A DNA stretch of 64,000 bases from an uncultured Pelagibacteraceae bacterium (GTDB lineage Bacteria > Pseudomonadota > Alphaproteobacteria > Pelagibacterales > Pelagibacteraceae). The position numbers were made by a program, and so were the translations under genes. Every line of letters starts with the position of its first letter. Within the stretch, counting starts at the first letter, position 1. Below, piece after piece: positions 39,311 to 47,531 of the stretch. The stretch spans positions 1-64,000 of the forward strand of contig CACEBP010000003.1 in NCBI GenBank assembly GCA_902557785.1, written 5' to 3'. The notes under the pieces were generated by a model. The model worked only from the letters and a program-made list of their open reading frames with translations, searched no databases and was not told where the DNA came from.

Positions 39311-40141
39311 ATGCCTTTGATTAATGCTTTTAGAATGGATGGTTTAGGTAATAGATTTATCATCATAGATAGAAGAGAAAAATCCATAAATATACCAAAA
39401 GAAAAAATAATTCATTTGGGAAATTTACAATCTTTTCATCGTAATATTGCATTTGATCAAATTATATTTATTGAAAAAGAAATTAATAATACTTTTCCAA
39501 TAACCATTTTTAATTCAGATGGAGGCGAGGTAAGTGCATGTGGAAATGGAAGTAGGTGTGTGGCTTACTTATTAAGTAAAGATTTAAATAATAAAGAAAT
39601 TAAATTAAAAACAAATAATAGATTGCTTAATGCGAAAATTGTTGGAGAGTCAGATGTTCAACTGGAAATGGGGAAACCTGTATTTGAGTGGAATAAAATT
39701 CCATTAAAAGAAAAGTTAGATCACAAAAATATAACTCTAGACGTTGATGGTAAAAAATTCACCAATGGATTTAGCCTTAACGTAGGGAACCCTCATATAA
39801 TTTTTTTTGTTAAAGATTGTTTTGAATACGATCTAAAAATATTAGGGCCAAAAATAGAGACTCATGAATTATTTCCTGACCGAACCAATGTAACTTTTGC
39901 TCAAATAGATGACGAAAATAATATTTCAGTGAATGTTTGGGAACGTGGTGCAGGATTAACAAAAGCATGTGGAACAGCTGCTTGTGCTACTGCTGTTGCA
40001 GCCTTTATCAAGAAGTTAACTAAAAATGATATCAATATTAAGTTTGAGGAAGGAAGTTTAAATATTAAAGTGGATGCAGATCTCAATATATTTATGAGAG
40101 GTCCAGTTTCAGAAATAAAACATACTAGCCTTGAAATCTAA
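39311..40141 (+). CDS. dapF: Diaminopimelate epimerase
   Basis: DapF converts LL- to meso-diaminopimelate for lysine and peptidoglycan. The two catalytic Cys are in S-A-C-G-N-G-S-R-C and A-C-G-T-A-A-C. Also visible are the start with F-R-M-D-G-L-G-N-R-F and R-T-N-V-T-F-A. The length of 276 aa is normal. A -10-like TATACT at 39294-39299 lies 11 bases before the ATG, giving at most a very short leader; no good -35 was found. ftsY follows with no gap. Confidence 0.96.
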   Translation: MPLINAFRMDGLGNRFIIIDRREKSINIPKEKIIHLGNLQSFHRNIAFDQIIFIEKEINNTFPITIFNSDGGEVSACGNGSRCVAYLLSKDLNNKEIKLKTNNRLLNAKIVGESDVQLEMGKPVFEWNKIPLKEKLDHKNITLDVDGKKFTNGFSLNVGNPHIIFFVKDCFEYDLKILGPKIETHELFPDRTNVTFAQIDDENNISVNVWERGAGLTKACGTAACATAVAAFIKKLTKNDINIKFEEGSLNIKVDADLNIFMRGPVSEIKHTSLEI

Positions 40142-41062
40142 ATGGGTTTATTTGATAAATTTAAAATAGGATTAGGTAAAAGTTCAGATGGGCTCTCTAC
40201 AGGTTTTAAAAATATATTTTCTAAAAAAAAAATTGATGAAACTGTTCTTTCAGAATTTGAAGAATTAATTATTACATCTGATGCGGGAGTAGAAGTTGCA
40301 AAAGAATTAAGAAAAGATTTTGAGAACTTCAAAGTTGATAAAAAGTTAGAAGATCATAAAGAAATTTTGAAACTGATAGCGGATAAATTAGCAATTAATC
40401 TTCAAAAGTATGAAAAAGATCTTAGCCTGATGGGAAACGCAAAATCTGCTGTTATAGTTGTATCCGGAGTAAATGGAGTTGGAAAAACAACCAGTATCGG
40501 AAAACTTGGGAAGTATTTCAAAGACAATAATAGATCTGTAGTTTTTGGAGCTGCGGATACTTTTAGAGCAGCTGCCATAGATCAATTGCAAGTTTGGGCT
40601 GCGAAAGTCAAAGTTGATATTATTAAATCTGAAATCAATAGTGATCCAGCCTCTGTAGCTTTTAAGACTGCTGAATTTGCAAAAAAAAATGAAATTGATG
40701 TAGCTTTAATTGATACAGCGGGAAGACTTCAAAATAAAAAGAATTTAATGGAAGAGTACAAAAAAATTATTAATGTACTTAAAAAAATTGACTCTTCATA
40801 TCCTAACGAAGTAATTCTTGTCTTAGATGCAACTACAGGACAAAATGCACTTAATCAAGTTGAAGAATTTAGCAAGATACATGATTTGACAGGTTTAATT
40901 ATTACTAAACTTGATAGTACTGCTAAAGGAGGAGTTGTTTTAGCAATTTGTAAAAAATTTAAACTTCCAATTGTTGCTGTTGGAATGGGTGAGAAGGAAA
41001 CTGATTTACAACCTTTTAATGCTGAATATTTTTCAAAAGCTTTATTAGGAATTGAAAGTTAA
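40142..41062 (+). CDS. ftsY: Signal recognition particle receptor FtsY
   Basis: FtsY is the membrane-associated SRP receptor GTPase. The NG domain shows the P-loop G-V-N-G-V-G-K-T-T, D-T-F-R-A-A-A-I-D-Q-L, D-T-A-G-R-L-Q-N and T-K-L-D-S-T-A-K-G-G. At 306 aa it is nearly a bare NG domain, with almost no acidic A domain at the N-terminus, as is common in compact genomes. It overlaps the convergent alpha/beta-hydrolase gene by four bases. Confidence 0.97.
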   Translation: MGLFDKFKIGLGKSSDGLSTGFKNIFSKKKIDETVLSEFEELIITSDAGVEVAKELRKDFENFKVDKKLEDHKEILKLIADKLAINLQKYEKDLSLMGNAKSAVIVVSGVNGVGKTTSIGKLGKYFKDNNRSVVFGAADTFRAAAIDQLQVWAAKVKVDIIKSEINSDPASVAFKTAEFAKKNEIDVALIDTAGRLQNKKNLMEEYKKIINVLKKIDSSYPNEVILVLDATTGQNALNQVEEFSKIHDLTGLIITKLDSTAKGGVVLAICKKFKLPIVAVGMGEKETDLQPFNAEYFSKALLGIES

Positions 41063-41859
41063 AGTTTATTAATAAAATTTTTTATCTTAGAGAGTAGTTC
41101 TTCGTTATACTCCATCATATGATCATCATTATCAGGAAAATAACTAAATTTAGGGTTATTAGCTTTTTCAAAAAGTTCTAGTCCCATTATTTGGGGTACA
41201 ATATTATCTTTTTTTCCATGCATAATTAAAATTGGAGAATTAATTTTTTTGATTTTATTTTTTGAGTCATATCTATCCTTAAGTAGTAAGTTAATCGGTA
41301 AGCACGGATAATAAATTTTTGCTGCATCAGCTATTGAAGTAAATGGAGATTCTAAAATAACTCCAGCAAATTTATTATTTGAGGCTAGTTCAGTAGCTAC
41401 ACCAGTCCCTAAAGACTCTCCATATAGAATAATATCATTTTTATTTATTCCTTGTTCATTTAGCCATTCAACTACCCTATTACCATCGTGATAGAGATTT
41501 TTCTCTGAGGGTTTGCCCTTATTTCCACTGAAGCTTCTCCATGAAATCAATAAAATGTTTACATCAAGTTTATTAAGCTCATTAAGTTTATGAACTCTAT
41601 TTAAGAGATTTCCAGCATTTCCATGAAAAAAAAGTATGGTTTTAAATTTAGATAAATCTTTTTTTATAAACCAAGATTTAAGTGAAATATTTTCATCTGT
41701 ATTGATAAACAATTCTTTATATTCAAAAGTAATTTTGTCGTTTAAATAATTATTTTCACTGGGGTGATATAATAAATTTCTTTGATAAAAATATATAAAG
41801 ATAGTTATTCCAATATAGGCTAATATTATTGAGCTTGCTGCTAGATAAAAATATTTCAT
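41059..41859 (-). CDS. Membrane-anchored alpha/beta hydrolase (BEM46/YfhR-like)
   Basis: The function is not known; the fold is clear. An N-terminal hydrophobic helix (about residues 8-25) anchors the protein, probably facing the periplasm or membrane surface. The hydrolase core shows the oxyanion segment F-F-H-G-N-A-G-N, the nucleophile elbow Y-G-E-S-L-G-T-G, the acid in H-G-K-K-D-N-I-V-P and the His in D-N-D-D-H-M. The length of 266 aa fits the BEM46-like group of lipases/thioesterases of unknown substrate. It overlaps the EamA transporter gene by four bases and is the last gene of the minus-strand run. Confidence 0.85.
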   Translation of the reverse strand: MKYFYLAASSIILAYIGITIFIYFYQRNLLYHPSENNYLNDKITFEYKELFINTDENISLKSWFIKKDLSKFKTILFFHGNAGNLLNRVHKLNELNKLDVNILLISWRSFSGNKGKPSEKNLYHDGNRVVEWLNEQGINKNDIILYGESLGTGVATELASNNKFAGVILESPFTSIADAAKIYYPCLPINLLLKDRYDSKNKIKKINSPILIMHGKKDNIVPQIMGLELFEKANNPKFSYFPDNDDHMMEYNEELLSKIKNFINKL

Positions 41860-42761
41860 GATTTAATTTTCCTTGCTAAATATACACCAGCAAAAACAAA
41901 TGCTGCTCCGAAATAGTGAAAATTTAAAAGAGCTTCATCAAAAAGTATAATGCCATAAATAGCAGAATAAATTGAAAAAATATAAAGGGTAAAACCAGTT
42001 AATGAAGCGCCAAGATATTTTTGCACTTTAGTATATAAAGTGAAAGCAATGATGCCAGGCGATATTGCTGCGAACAATACCCAAAATATGAAATTATTGT
42101 TGAAGCTAGTATTAAAATAAAAAACCTCTTCTAAAATATAAAAAGGAAACAAAGATATAGCCCCAAACATTGCTATTAAAGTAAATCTAGCCATTAAACT
42201 AAATTTACTTTTCCAATTTAAAAGATAAATGGAATAGATCGCCCAGCCCATAGCTGCACCAATCATCCATAAGTCGCCAGATGTAAATTTAAAATTTATT
42301 AATAAATCTAAGTTTCCTTTACTAATAATTGCAAGCACACCAATTAAACATAAAACTAAACCTAAAATTCTTGAAGAATTTATTTTATCCTTGAAAAACA
42401 TGACTGATAAAATAATTATAAAAACAGGTGATGAAGTATAAATGATACCCATGTTCGCCATCGTAGTTGACATTCCAGCTATGAAAGGAAATGCACCACA
42501 AACACCGCAACCCATGGACCCTAGGAAAAACAGTTTCCAAAACTCTTTATTAAAATATTTTTTATTTGAAAGAATTTCGCTATAGAAAAAAGGCAATAAT
42601 ATTACAAACACGGTTAGCCATCGCCAAAAAGCTAAAGATACTGGAGGTACGTACTCTACTCCCCCACGCGCAACAATAATGTTTGTTGCCATAAAAATTG
42701 GCTGAATGAACAATAATAGATAAGGAAAGTAACTATTATTTTTTGTCAATGAAGGCTTCAT
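41856..42761 (-). CDS. EamA/DMT-family transporter
   Basis: This is a ten-helix drug/metabolite transporter superfamily protein of 301 aa with two EamA repeats (about residues 12-145 and 158-298). Proteins of this type usually export amino acids or other metabolites, but the substrate cannot be read from the sequence. The first repeat includes A-F-W-R-W-L-T-V-F and P-V-F-I-I-I-L-S-V; the second includes A-A-M-G-W-A-I-Y-S. Its start lies inside the small membrane-protein gene upstream (26-base overlap), and its stop overlaps the alpha/beta hydrolase start. Confidence 0.88.
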   Translation of the reverse strand: MKPSLTKNNSYFPYLLLFIQPIFMATNIIVARGGVEYVPPVSLAFWRWLTVFVILLPFFYSEILSNKKYFNKEFWKLFFLGSMGCGVCGAFPFIAGMSTTMANMGIIYTSSPVFIIILSVMFFKDKINSSRILGLVLCLIGVLAIISKGNLDLLINFKFTSGDLWMIGAAMGWAIYSIYLLNWKSKFSLMARFTLIAMFGAISLFPFYILEEVFYFNTSFNNNFIFWVLFAAISPGIIAFTLYTKVQKYLGASLTGFTLYIFSIYSAIYGIILFDEALLNFHYFGAAFVFAGVYLARKIKS

Positions 42762-42915
42762 AAAACATCATTACAATTACCATGCCCATTAAAATGTAAA
42801 CAGGAAGCACATCAAAAAAACCTATCATCATTGATCTAGTTAATGTCGTAGCTAGACCAATTAAAAAAAACGTACAGAGTGCAACTCCAATAATTATTGT
42901 AACTTTATCCTTCAT
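42736..42915 (-). CDS. Small two-helix membrane protein, 59 aa
   Basis: This short gene fills the gap between the amidase and EamA genes. ATG at 42915-42913 and TAA at 42738-42736 give 59 residues starting M-K-D-K-V-T-I-I-I-G and ending F-I-D-K-K. Two hydrophobic segments (about residues 5-23 and 36-52) are joined by a short loop with T-R-S-M-M-I-G-F-F-D. It overlaps the amidase stop by 11 bases and the EamA start by 26, as expected for translational coupling. It resembles no family I can name; it could be a small accessory subunit of the neighbouring exporter. Its coding nature rests on exact gap filling and hydrophobic pattern. Confidence 0.68.
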   Translation of the reverse strand: MKDKVTIIIGVALCTFFLIGLATTLTRSMMIGFFDVLPVYILMGMVIVMMFYEAFIDKK

Positions 42916-44239
42916 CTTTGCAATTTTTCTCTAGCCAGTTCGCTGTTCCCAAGAATCTTAAGTCATCAAGTTTATCGCCAACTACCTGGACGCCTAATGG
43001 TAGGTCATTTTCACCTGTAAGTAAAGGTAAGGAAATTGTGGGTAATCCAAGGTATGTCCAAATTTTTTGGAAGTCTGCGCTACCTGTTGATTTCAATCCC
43101 TTATCTGCTACTCCGCTTGATGAAGGAGTAATAATTCCATGATAGTCCTCAAAAACTTCTTTGTATGACTCATAGCTTTGCTTCATAAAATCTGCAGCGT
43201 CTCCGTATTCTTTTGCTGAATATTTTAATCCTCTGGAGATAGCTTCTCTCATTTCTTTTGATAGTTTTGTTTTATCTTTTTTATAATAAACCTGAAAATT
43301 ATTTGCCATGTCAACTTCATGAATTATTTGATGATACTTTGGGATATCTTCAAAATATGATGGTGTATCAAATACCTCAACATTCTTTTTAAAATTTTTG
43401 ATTAAAAATTCAAAAGCCTGCTGCGATTTTTTATTAATATTTTTCCAATTTTTTGTTTTGTAAAAGATGAACTTAGGATCAAAAACAGGACCTTTCTCAC
43501 ATTCCTCAACCATCTTTTCAGCAGCAAAATAAACTGTTGAGGGATCGTGTAAATCTTTTCTAATTAGTGACTTAGCAAGTAAGGCAACATCTTTTACCGT
43601 TTTACCAAATACACCCATTGTATCTAATTTTTCTGAAACTTTTAGGACACCATTTCTTGAGATCAATCCATAAGAAGGTTTATAGCCAACAACTCCGCAA
43701 TATGATGCTGGTCTAATTACTGAACCTCCAGTTTGAGAACCAACCGATAAAGGAGCCATATGTGCAGCAACTGCAGCTGCTGATCCGCTTGATGAACCTC
43801 CCGGAGTTCTTGCATAATCATGAGGATTTTTTGTTTTAGAGGGGTGTATGTAAGCAAGTTCACAAGTAACAGTTTTACCCATTATTATTGCGCCCGAATT
43901 TTTTAATAAGTTAACAATTTCAGAGTCCTGTGAATTAGACATTTTTTTTCTAAATACTGTCCCACATTCAGTCGGCATGTCATAGGTTCCTATAATATCT
44001 TTAATTGCGACGGGTATCCCGTGCAATGGCCCTAGAGGTTTTCCAGATTTTCTATAAGTATCCGCTTCTTCAGCTTTTTCTATTAAAAGTTTCTTATCTA
44101 TAAATTGCCAAGCTTGAACATCTTTTTCAAATTTTTTTATTCTATCTAAATATGCTGTGCAAAGATCAACGGATGATATTTCACCTGAATAAAGTTTTTT
44201 AGATAACTCGTATGCACTTAAAGATGTAACGTCTATCAT
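42905..44239 (-). CDS. Amidase, amidase-signature family
   Basis: This enzyme hydrolyses an amide bond in an unknown substrate. The Ser-cisSer-Lys triad is visible: Lys in V-A-I-K-D-I, and the two Ser in the G-G-S-S-S-G-S-A-A-A and G-S-Q-T-G-G-S-V-I-R-P-A-S segments (about residues 150-190). The length of 444 aa fits stand-alone amidases rather than GatA (about 485), and no gatB/gatC is adjacent. It lies nine bases downstream of dctM, so it may act on the solute imported by the TRAP system or on a related amide. Confidence 0.87.
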   Translation of the reverse strand: MIDVTSLSAYELSKKLYSGEISSVDLCTAYLDRIKKFEKDVQAWQFIDKKLLIEKAEEADTYRKSGKPLGPLHGIPVAIKDIIGTYDMPTECGTVFRKKMSNSQDSEIVNLLKNSGAIIMGKTVTCELAYIHPSKTKNPHDYARTPGGSSSGSAAAVAAHMAPLSVGSQTGGSVIRPASYCGVVGYKPSYGLISRNGVLKVSEKLDTMGVFGKTVKDVALLAKSLIRKDLHDPSTVYFAAEKMVEECEKGPVFDPKFIFYKTKNWKNINKKSQQAFEFLIKNFKKNVEVFDTPSYFEDIPKYHQIIHEVDMANNFQVYYKKDKTKLSKEMREAISRGLKYSAKEYGDAADFMKQSYESYKEVFEDYHGIITPSSSGVADKGLKSTGSADFQKIWTYLGLPTISLPLLTGENDLPLGVQVVGDKLDDLRFLGTANWLEKNCKDEG

Positions 44240-44248
44240 TTAAATTTA

Positions 44249-45610
44249 TTAATTAGCAAATAATGTATCTGGCAACCAAAGAGCTATTCCTGGGAAGAGA
44301 TACATTAAAAACATAGCTAATATAACTATACCTAGAAAAGGCATAATACCTTTAAATATTTCCATTAACTCTACATTTTTACTTTGTACACCTTTTAAAT
44401 AGTACGCGGACATTGCCATGGGTGGAGTTAAAAATGAAGTTTGTAAATTTAAAGCAATTAACATTGCAAAAAAGTAAGGGTTAACTTCAAAAAATGCCAC
44501 TAAAGGTAAAAATATCGGTACAAAAATGATTAATATCTCTGTCCACTCTAATGGCCAACCCAGTAAGAAAATTATAATTTGAGTAATTACCAAGAACTGC
44601 CAAGGTTGTAGATTCATTGATTTAAAGAAATGTTCAAATACTTCGTGTCCACCTAAATAAGAAAAGACTGAAGCAAAGGTCCATGATCCTATAAACAACC
44701 ACATAATCATGGCAGTCGTTTTTGCAGTTAAAAATACCGACTCCTTAAAATTTTTCCACTTAAGCGTTTTATAAAAATATGAAAGTACTAATGCCCCAAA
44801 TGCTCCAACCGCTGCCGCTTCTGCAGGAGTTGCAAGTCCTCCTAAAATAGTTCCTAATACTAAAATTATTAAAGAGAAAAGCGGTAAGAAGGAAACCATT
44901 ACCTCTTTTAGAATTACTGATCTTGGTGGAATATCTTCCTTAGGTGGTTTAGGTGCGATCGAAGGATTAAAATAAGCTAAAGTTACCGCATAACCTATAT
45001 ATAATCCTGCTAATAATAATCCTGGAAAAATTGCTGCAGCAAATAATCTTAAAGGAGAGAGTTGAGCAATTACAGAGTAAACGATTAACATAATGCTAGG
45101 CGGAATTAAAATACCCAAACAACCTCCAGAACAAATTACTCCAGAAGCAAACTTTTTATCATATCCAGCTCTGATCATCGCTGGCCAAGCAAGAAGCCCC
45201 ATTAAAGTTACCACGGCTCCGATAATTCCAGTCGCTGTAGAAAATAAAGCACAAGTAACTAATGCAGCTACTGCCATTGAAGCTGGTAGTCTATGGGAAG
45301 CTAGTCTAATCGCAAAAAATAATCTTGAAACTATTCCAGCTCTTTCAACTAAATACCCCATAAATAAAAAGAGTGGGACCGCTGTCAAAACTGTATTATC
45401 CATAACGGTGTAAGTATTTTGAACGAATAATTGGAAGATTCTGTTATCAAAAAGATGTTCCATTCTTGTCGGATCAAAGTAAGCGTAATAACCAAAACCA
45501 ACTCCCATTGCCATTAATGTAAATGCTATTGGGAATCCAAGTAGCACTGCAAATAGGAATATTCCCATCATTAAAATTGCGATTTCAGGATTAGTTAAAT
45601 TAAATAACAT
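44249..45610 (-). CDS. dctM: TRAP transporter large permease DctM
   Basis: DctM is the 12-helix sodium-coupled transport subunit of a tripartite (TRAP) transporter. The 453-aa protein is almost entirely hydrophobic. It shows the G-F-P-I-A-F-T-L-M start, A-A-L-V-T-C-A-L-F-S-T-A-T-G-I-I-G-A-V-V, S-G-G-C-L-G-I-L-I-P-P-S-I and L-A-T-P-A-E-A-A-A-V-G-A, all standard for the family. It overlaps dctQ by 11 bases. The size and the long loop after helix 6 match the DctM group linked to 2-oxo/2-hydroxy acid and similar carboxylate binding proteins. Confidence 0.95.
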   Translation of the reverse strand: MLFNLTNPEIAILMMGIFLFAVLLGFPIAFTLMAMGVGFGYYAYFDPTRMEHLFDNRIFQLFVQNTYTVMDNTVLTAVPLFLFMGYLVERAGIVSRLFFAIRLASHRLPASMAVAALVTCALFSTATGIIGAVVTLMGLLAWPAMIRAGYDKKFASGVICSGGCLGILIPPSIMLIVYSVIAQLSPLRLFAAAIFPGLLLAGLYIGYAVTLAYFNPSIAPKPPKEDIPPRSVILKEVMVSFLPLFSLIILVLGTILGGLATPAEAAAVGAFGALVLSYFYKTLKWKNFKESVFLTAKTTAMIMWLFIGSWTFASVFSYLGGHEVFEHFFKSMNLQPWQFLVITQIIIFLLGWPLEWTEILIIFVPIFLPLVAFFEVNPYFFAMLIALNLQTSFLTPPMAMSAYYLKGVQSKNVELMEIFKGIMPFLGIVILAMFLMYLFPGIALWLPDTLFAN

Positions 45611-46184
45611 CTTTTTGATCCTCGTCTTGTGAAGTTCTCATTAACATTTTTTCTGTTTCCTCTGCTACAACCATTCTTGCAGGCCAGTGTCCTGTTTGAA
45701 TGCAAATGATTGCTCTACAAACTTCGCTGATACCTTGTAACGTTAATAAAATTCCTGCAGCAGGAATTAAAGATTTAGCCATATAAATTTGAATTTGAGC
45801 AGGGCTGTTCCAACTTGTTTCTTTTATCTTCCATGCAAGCGAAGCGTACTCATAACCATAAAATGCAAGAGCAAGCACACCTGGAAAGAAAAATATAAAA
45901 TATAAAACTAAATCGATGTAACCCTGAGTTCTTGGTTTAAAAAGTCTGTAAATTACATCACCTCTCACATGAGCCTCAGTAGAAAGAGTATAAGCACCTG
46001 CCATCATAAAAATCGCACCGTACATTTGTAAACTGAAATCAAAATTCCATAAGGTAGGAGCATTAAAGGCATATGCCATAACTACTTCGTAGCAAGTTCC
46101 GCCCATTAAAATTACGATACACCAAGAAAACGCCTTTCCAACGGAAGTGCTTAAAGTATCTGCAAAATGAATAAATCCCCTCAT
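45600..46184 (-). CDS. dctQ: TRAP transporter small permease DctQ
   Basis: DctQ is the four-helix companion of DctM. The 194-aa protein has hydrophobic segments at about residues 16-36, 49-65, 90-112 and 135-155, with R-G-D-V-I-Y-R-L-F in the middle, typical of the long DctQ class. The charged C-terminal tail of about 20 residues overlaps the dctM start. A terminator hairpin separates it from dctP, so it is probably expressed at a lower level than the binding protein. Confidence 0.92.
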   Translation of the reverse strand: MRGFIHFADTLSTSVGKAFSWCIVILMGGTCYEVVMAYAFNAPTLWNFDFSLQMYGAIFMMAGAYTLSTEAHVRGDVIYRLFKPRTQGYIDLVLYFIFFFPGVLALAFYGYEYASLAWKIKETSWNSPAQIQIYMAKSLIPAAGILLTLQGISEVCRAIICIQTGHWPARMVVAEETEKMLMRTSQDEDQKDVI

Positions 46185-46224
46185 GAATTTTTAAACTATG
46201 CTAATTTTTTTATTATTTCCATAA

Positions 46225-46254
46225 AAAAAGGGGGTGATAAATCACCCCCTTTTT
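46225..46254 (-). terminator. Intrinsic terminator/attenuator between dctP and dctQ
   Basis: A 13-bp perfect stem (46225-46237 with 46242-46254) with a 4-base loop has five consecutive G-C pairs in its core and A-T pairs at its base, so on the minus strand it ends in a T-run. It lies 16 bases after the dctP stop. It is the strongest Rho-independent terminator in the window and probably cuts most transcripts after dctP, letting a fraction read through to dctQM. Confidence 0.9.
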
Positions 46255-46269
46255 ACGTTTAAAATATAA

Positions 46270-47418
46270 TTAAATTTTAACTTTAGCTATAGAGCCGAAT
46301 TCATTCTCGTAAGCCAACTTGTAGTTAGGTTGGTTCATGAGCAAGTACTTCATAACTCTCTTAGCGTATTTCTTCTGTGAATCTACAATCTTTTTAAAGA
46401 ATGGATCTTTCTTATTGAAATCTCCAATTACTTTATCCCAACCTTTTAATTGTTGAGCTAAGATCGCATCAGACGTTTGATACACATTTACTTTGTGCTG
46501 ATTCATCAATTTAGATAAGTCAGCAGAGTATCTTACTAATGCTTTAAAGTAGTTATCACTGTTCGCAGCGTAAGCAGCATTTTTTAGAATAGCCTGATGT
46601 TTAGGCGATAGTCCGTTAAATGTCTTCTTATTTACTGGAATTTCAAACATCTCTTGTGATTGGTGGAAGCTTCCTAAGTGATAATGCTTAGAAACGTCTT
46701 GCATACCAAACTGAGAGTCTGAAGTTGGGTTGTTAAACTCAGCAGCTTCAATCAAACCTGTCTTCATTGCAGGCTGAATTTCACCTCCTGGTAATTGTCT
46801 TACAACCATTCCCATTGCTGTTAATACGTTAGTAGCTAATCCTACTGTTCTGTACTTCATACCTTTTACATCAGATACTTTTGTTACGTTCTTTTTGAAC
46901 CATCCAAAAGGCTGTGCAGGCATAGGCATATGGAAGAAACCAATATAATCGAAACCTACTTTTGCAAGAGTTTCATCATAAAGTTTTCTACCTCCACCAT
47001 ACTCTATCCATCCCATAATTTCTTGAGATGACATTCCGTATGACGGACCAGTACCGAATAGAGAAGCTGCTGGATTTTTTCCATACCAGTAAGCTGTTAC
47101 CCAGTGTCCCATATCAAGTACACCTGAACTTACTGCTTGTCCAATCTCCGAAGTCTTAACTACAGCTCCAACTGGCTGAAGATCAATTTTTAATTCACCT
47201 CCAGACATGTCGCCTACCATTTTTGCGTAGTCGCCAGCCATTTCAAAGAAAATGTTAGCGCCTGACGGCCAAGCCGCTTGCATCTTTAAAGTCTGAGGAG
47301 CACCTAATGCAATGTTCGGCATTGCAACAGTTGCTGCCGCTGCAGCACCCGTAGCTGCTGCTGCTTTAAAGAACTTACGTCTTGATGGAGTTTTTACTCC
47401 TTTTATTTTTTTTGACAT
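46270..47418 (-). CDS. dctP: TRAP transporter solute-binding protein DctP
   Basis: This is the periplasmic solute receptor. The N-terminus has a Tat-type signal (S-R-R-K-F-F-K at residues 12-18, then an Ala-rich stretch), with cleavage likely after L-G-A near residue 40. The mature part shows the DctP-family features: M-Q-A-A-W-P-S-G, V-S-D-V-K-G-M-K-Y-R-T-V-G with the substrate-binding Arg, and an A-E-F-N-N-P segment. At 382 aa it resembles the TakP/2-oxo-acid or lactate-type receptors, so a small 2-oxo or 2-hydroxy acid is a reasonable guess. Unlike most genes here it has a strong Shine-Dalgarno sequence and its own leader (47419-47531), fitting high expression. Confidence 0.93.
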   Translation of the reverse strand: MSKKIKGVKTPSRRKFFKAAAATGAAAAATVAMPNIALGAPQTLKMQAAWPSGANIFFEMAGDYAKMVGDMSGGELKIDLQPVGAVVKTSEIGQAVSSGVLDMGHWVTAYWYGKNPAASLFGTGPSYGMSSQEIMGWIEYGGGRKLYDETLAKVGFDYIGFFHMPMPAQPFGWFKKNVTKVSDVKGMKYRTVGLATNVLTAMGMVVRQLPGGEIQPAMKTGLIEAAEFNNPTSDSQFGMQDVSKHYHLGSFHQSQEMFEIPVNKKTFNGLSPKHQAILKNAAYAANSDNYFKALVRYSADLSKLMNQHKVNVYQTSDAILAQQLKGWDKVIGDFNKKDPFFKKIVDSQKKYAKRVMKYLLMNQPNYKLAYENEFGSIAKVKI

Positions 47419-47422
47419 ATGT

Positions 47423-47427
47423 CCTCC
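47423..47427 (-). promoter_or_regulatory. Strong ribosome binding site of dctP
   Basis: On the minus strand GGAGG (47427-47423) lies four bases before the ATG at 47418. A full anti-SD complement is unusual in this window, where most genes have no clear Shine-Dalgarno. It supports the dctP start and high translation. Confidence 0.8.
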
Positions 47428-47531
47428 GTTGTTAATTAACTAAAATATTTAAACATAAACTCATTTCAGAGTCTTCATATATTTTTAGAATTATTTTAAA
47501 GTAAATTTATAAGATTCAATCTAAAGGTGTA

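Noticed and set aside
47419-47531. Defined promoter for dctP
   Set aside because: The gap almost certainly holds one, but the best pairs (for example TTGAAT with TAAAAT at 15 bp) are not distinguishable from background A/T sequence.
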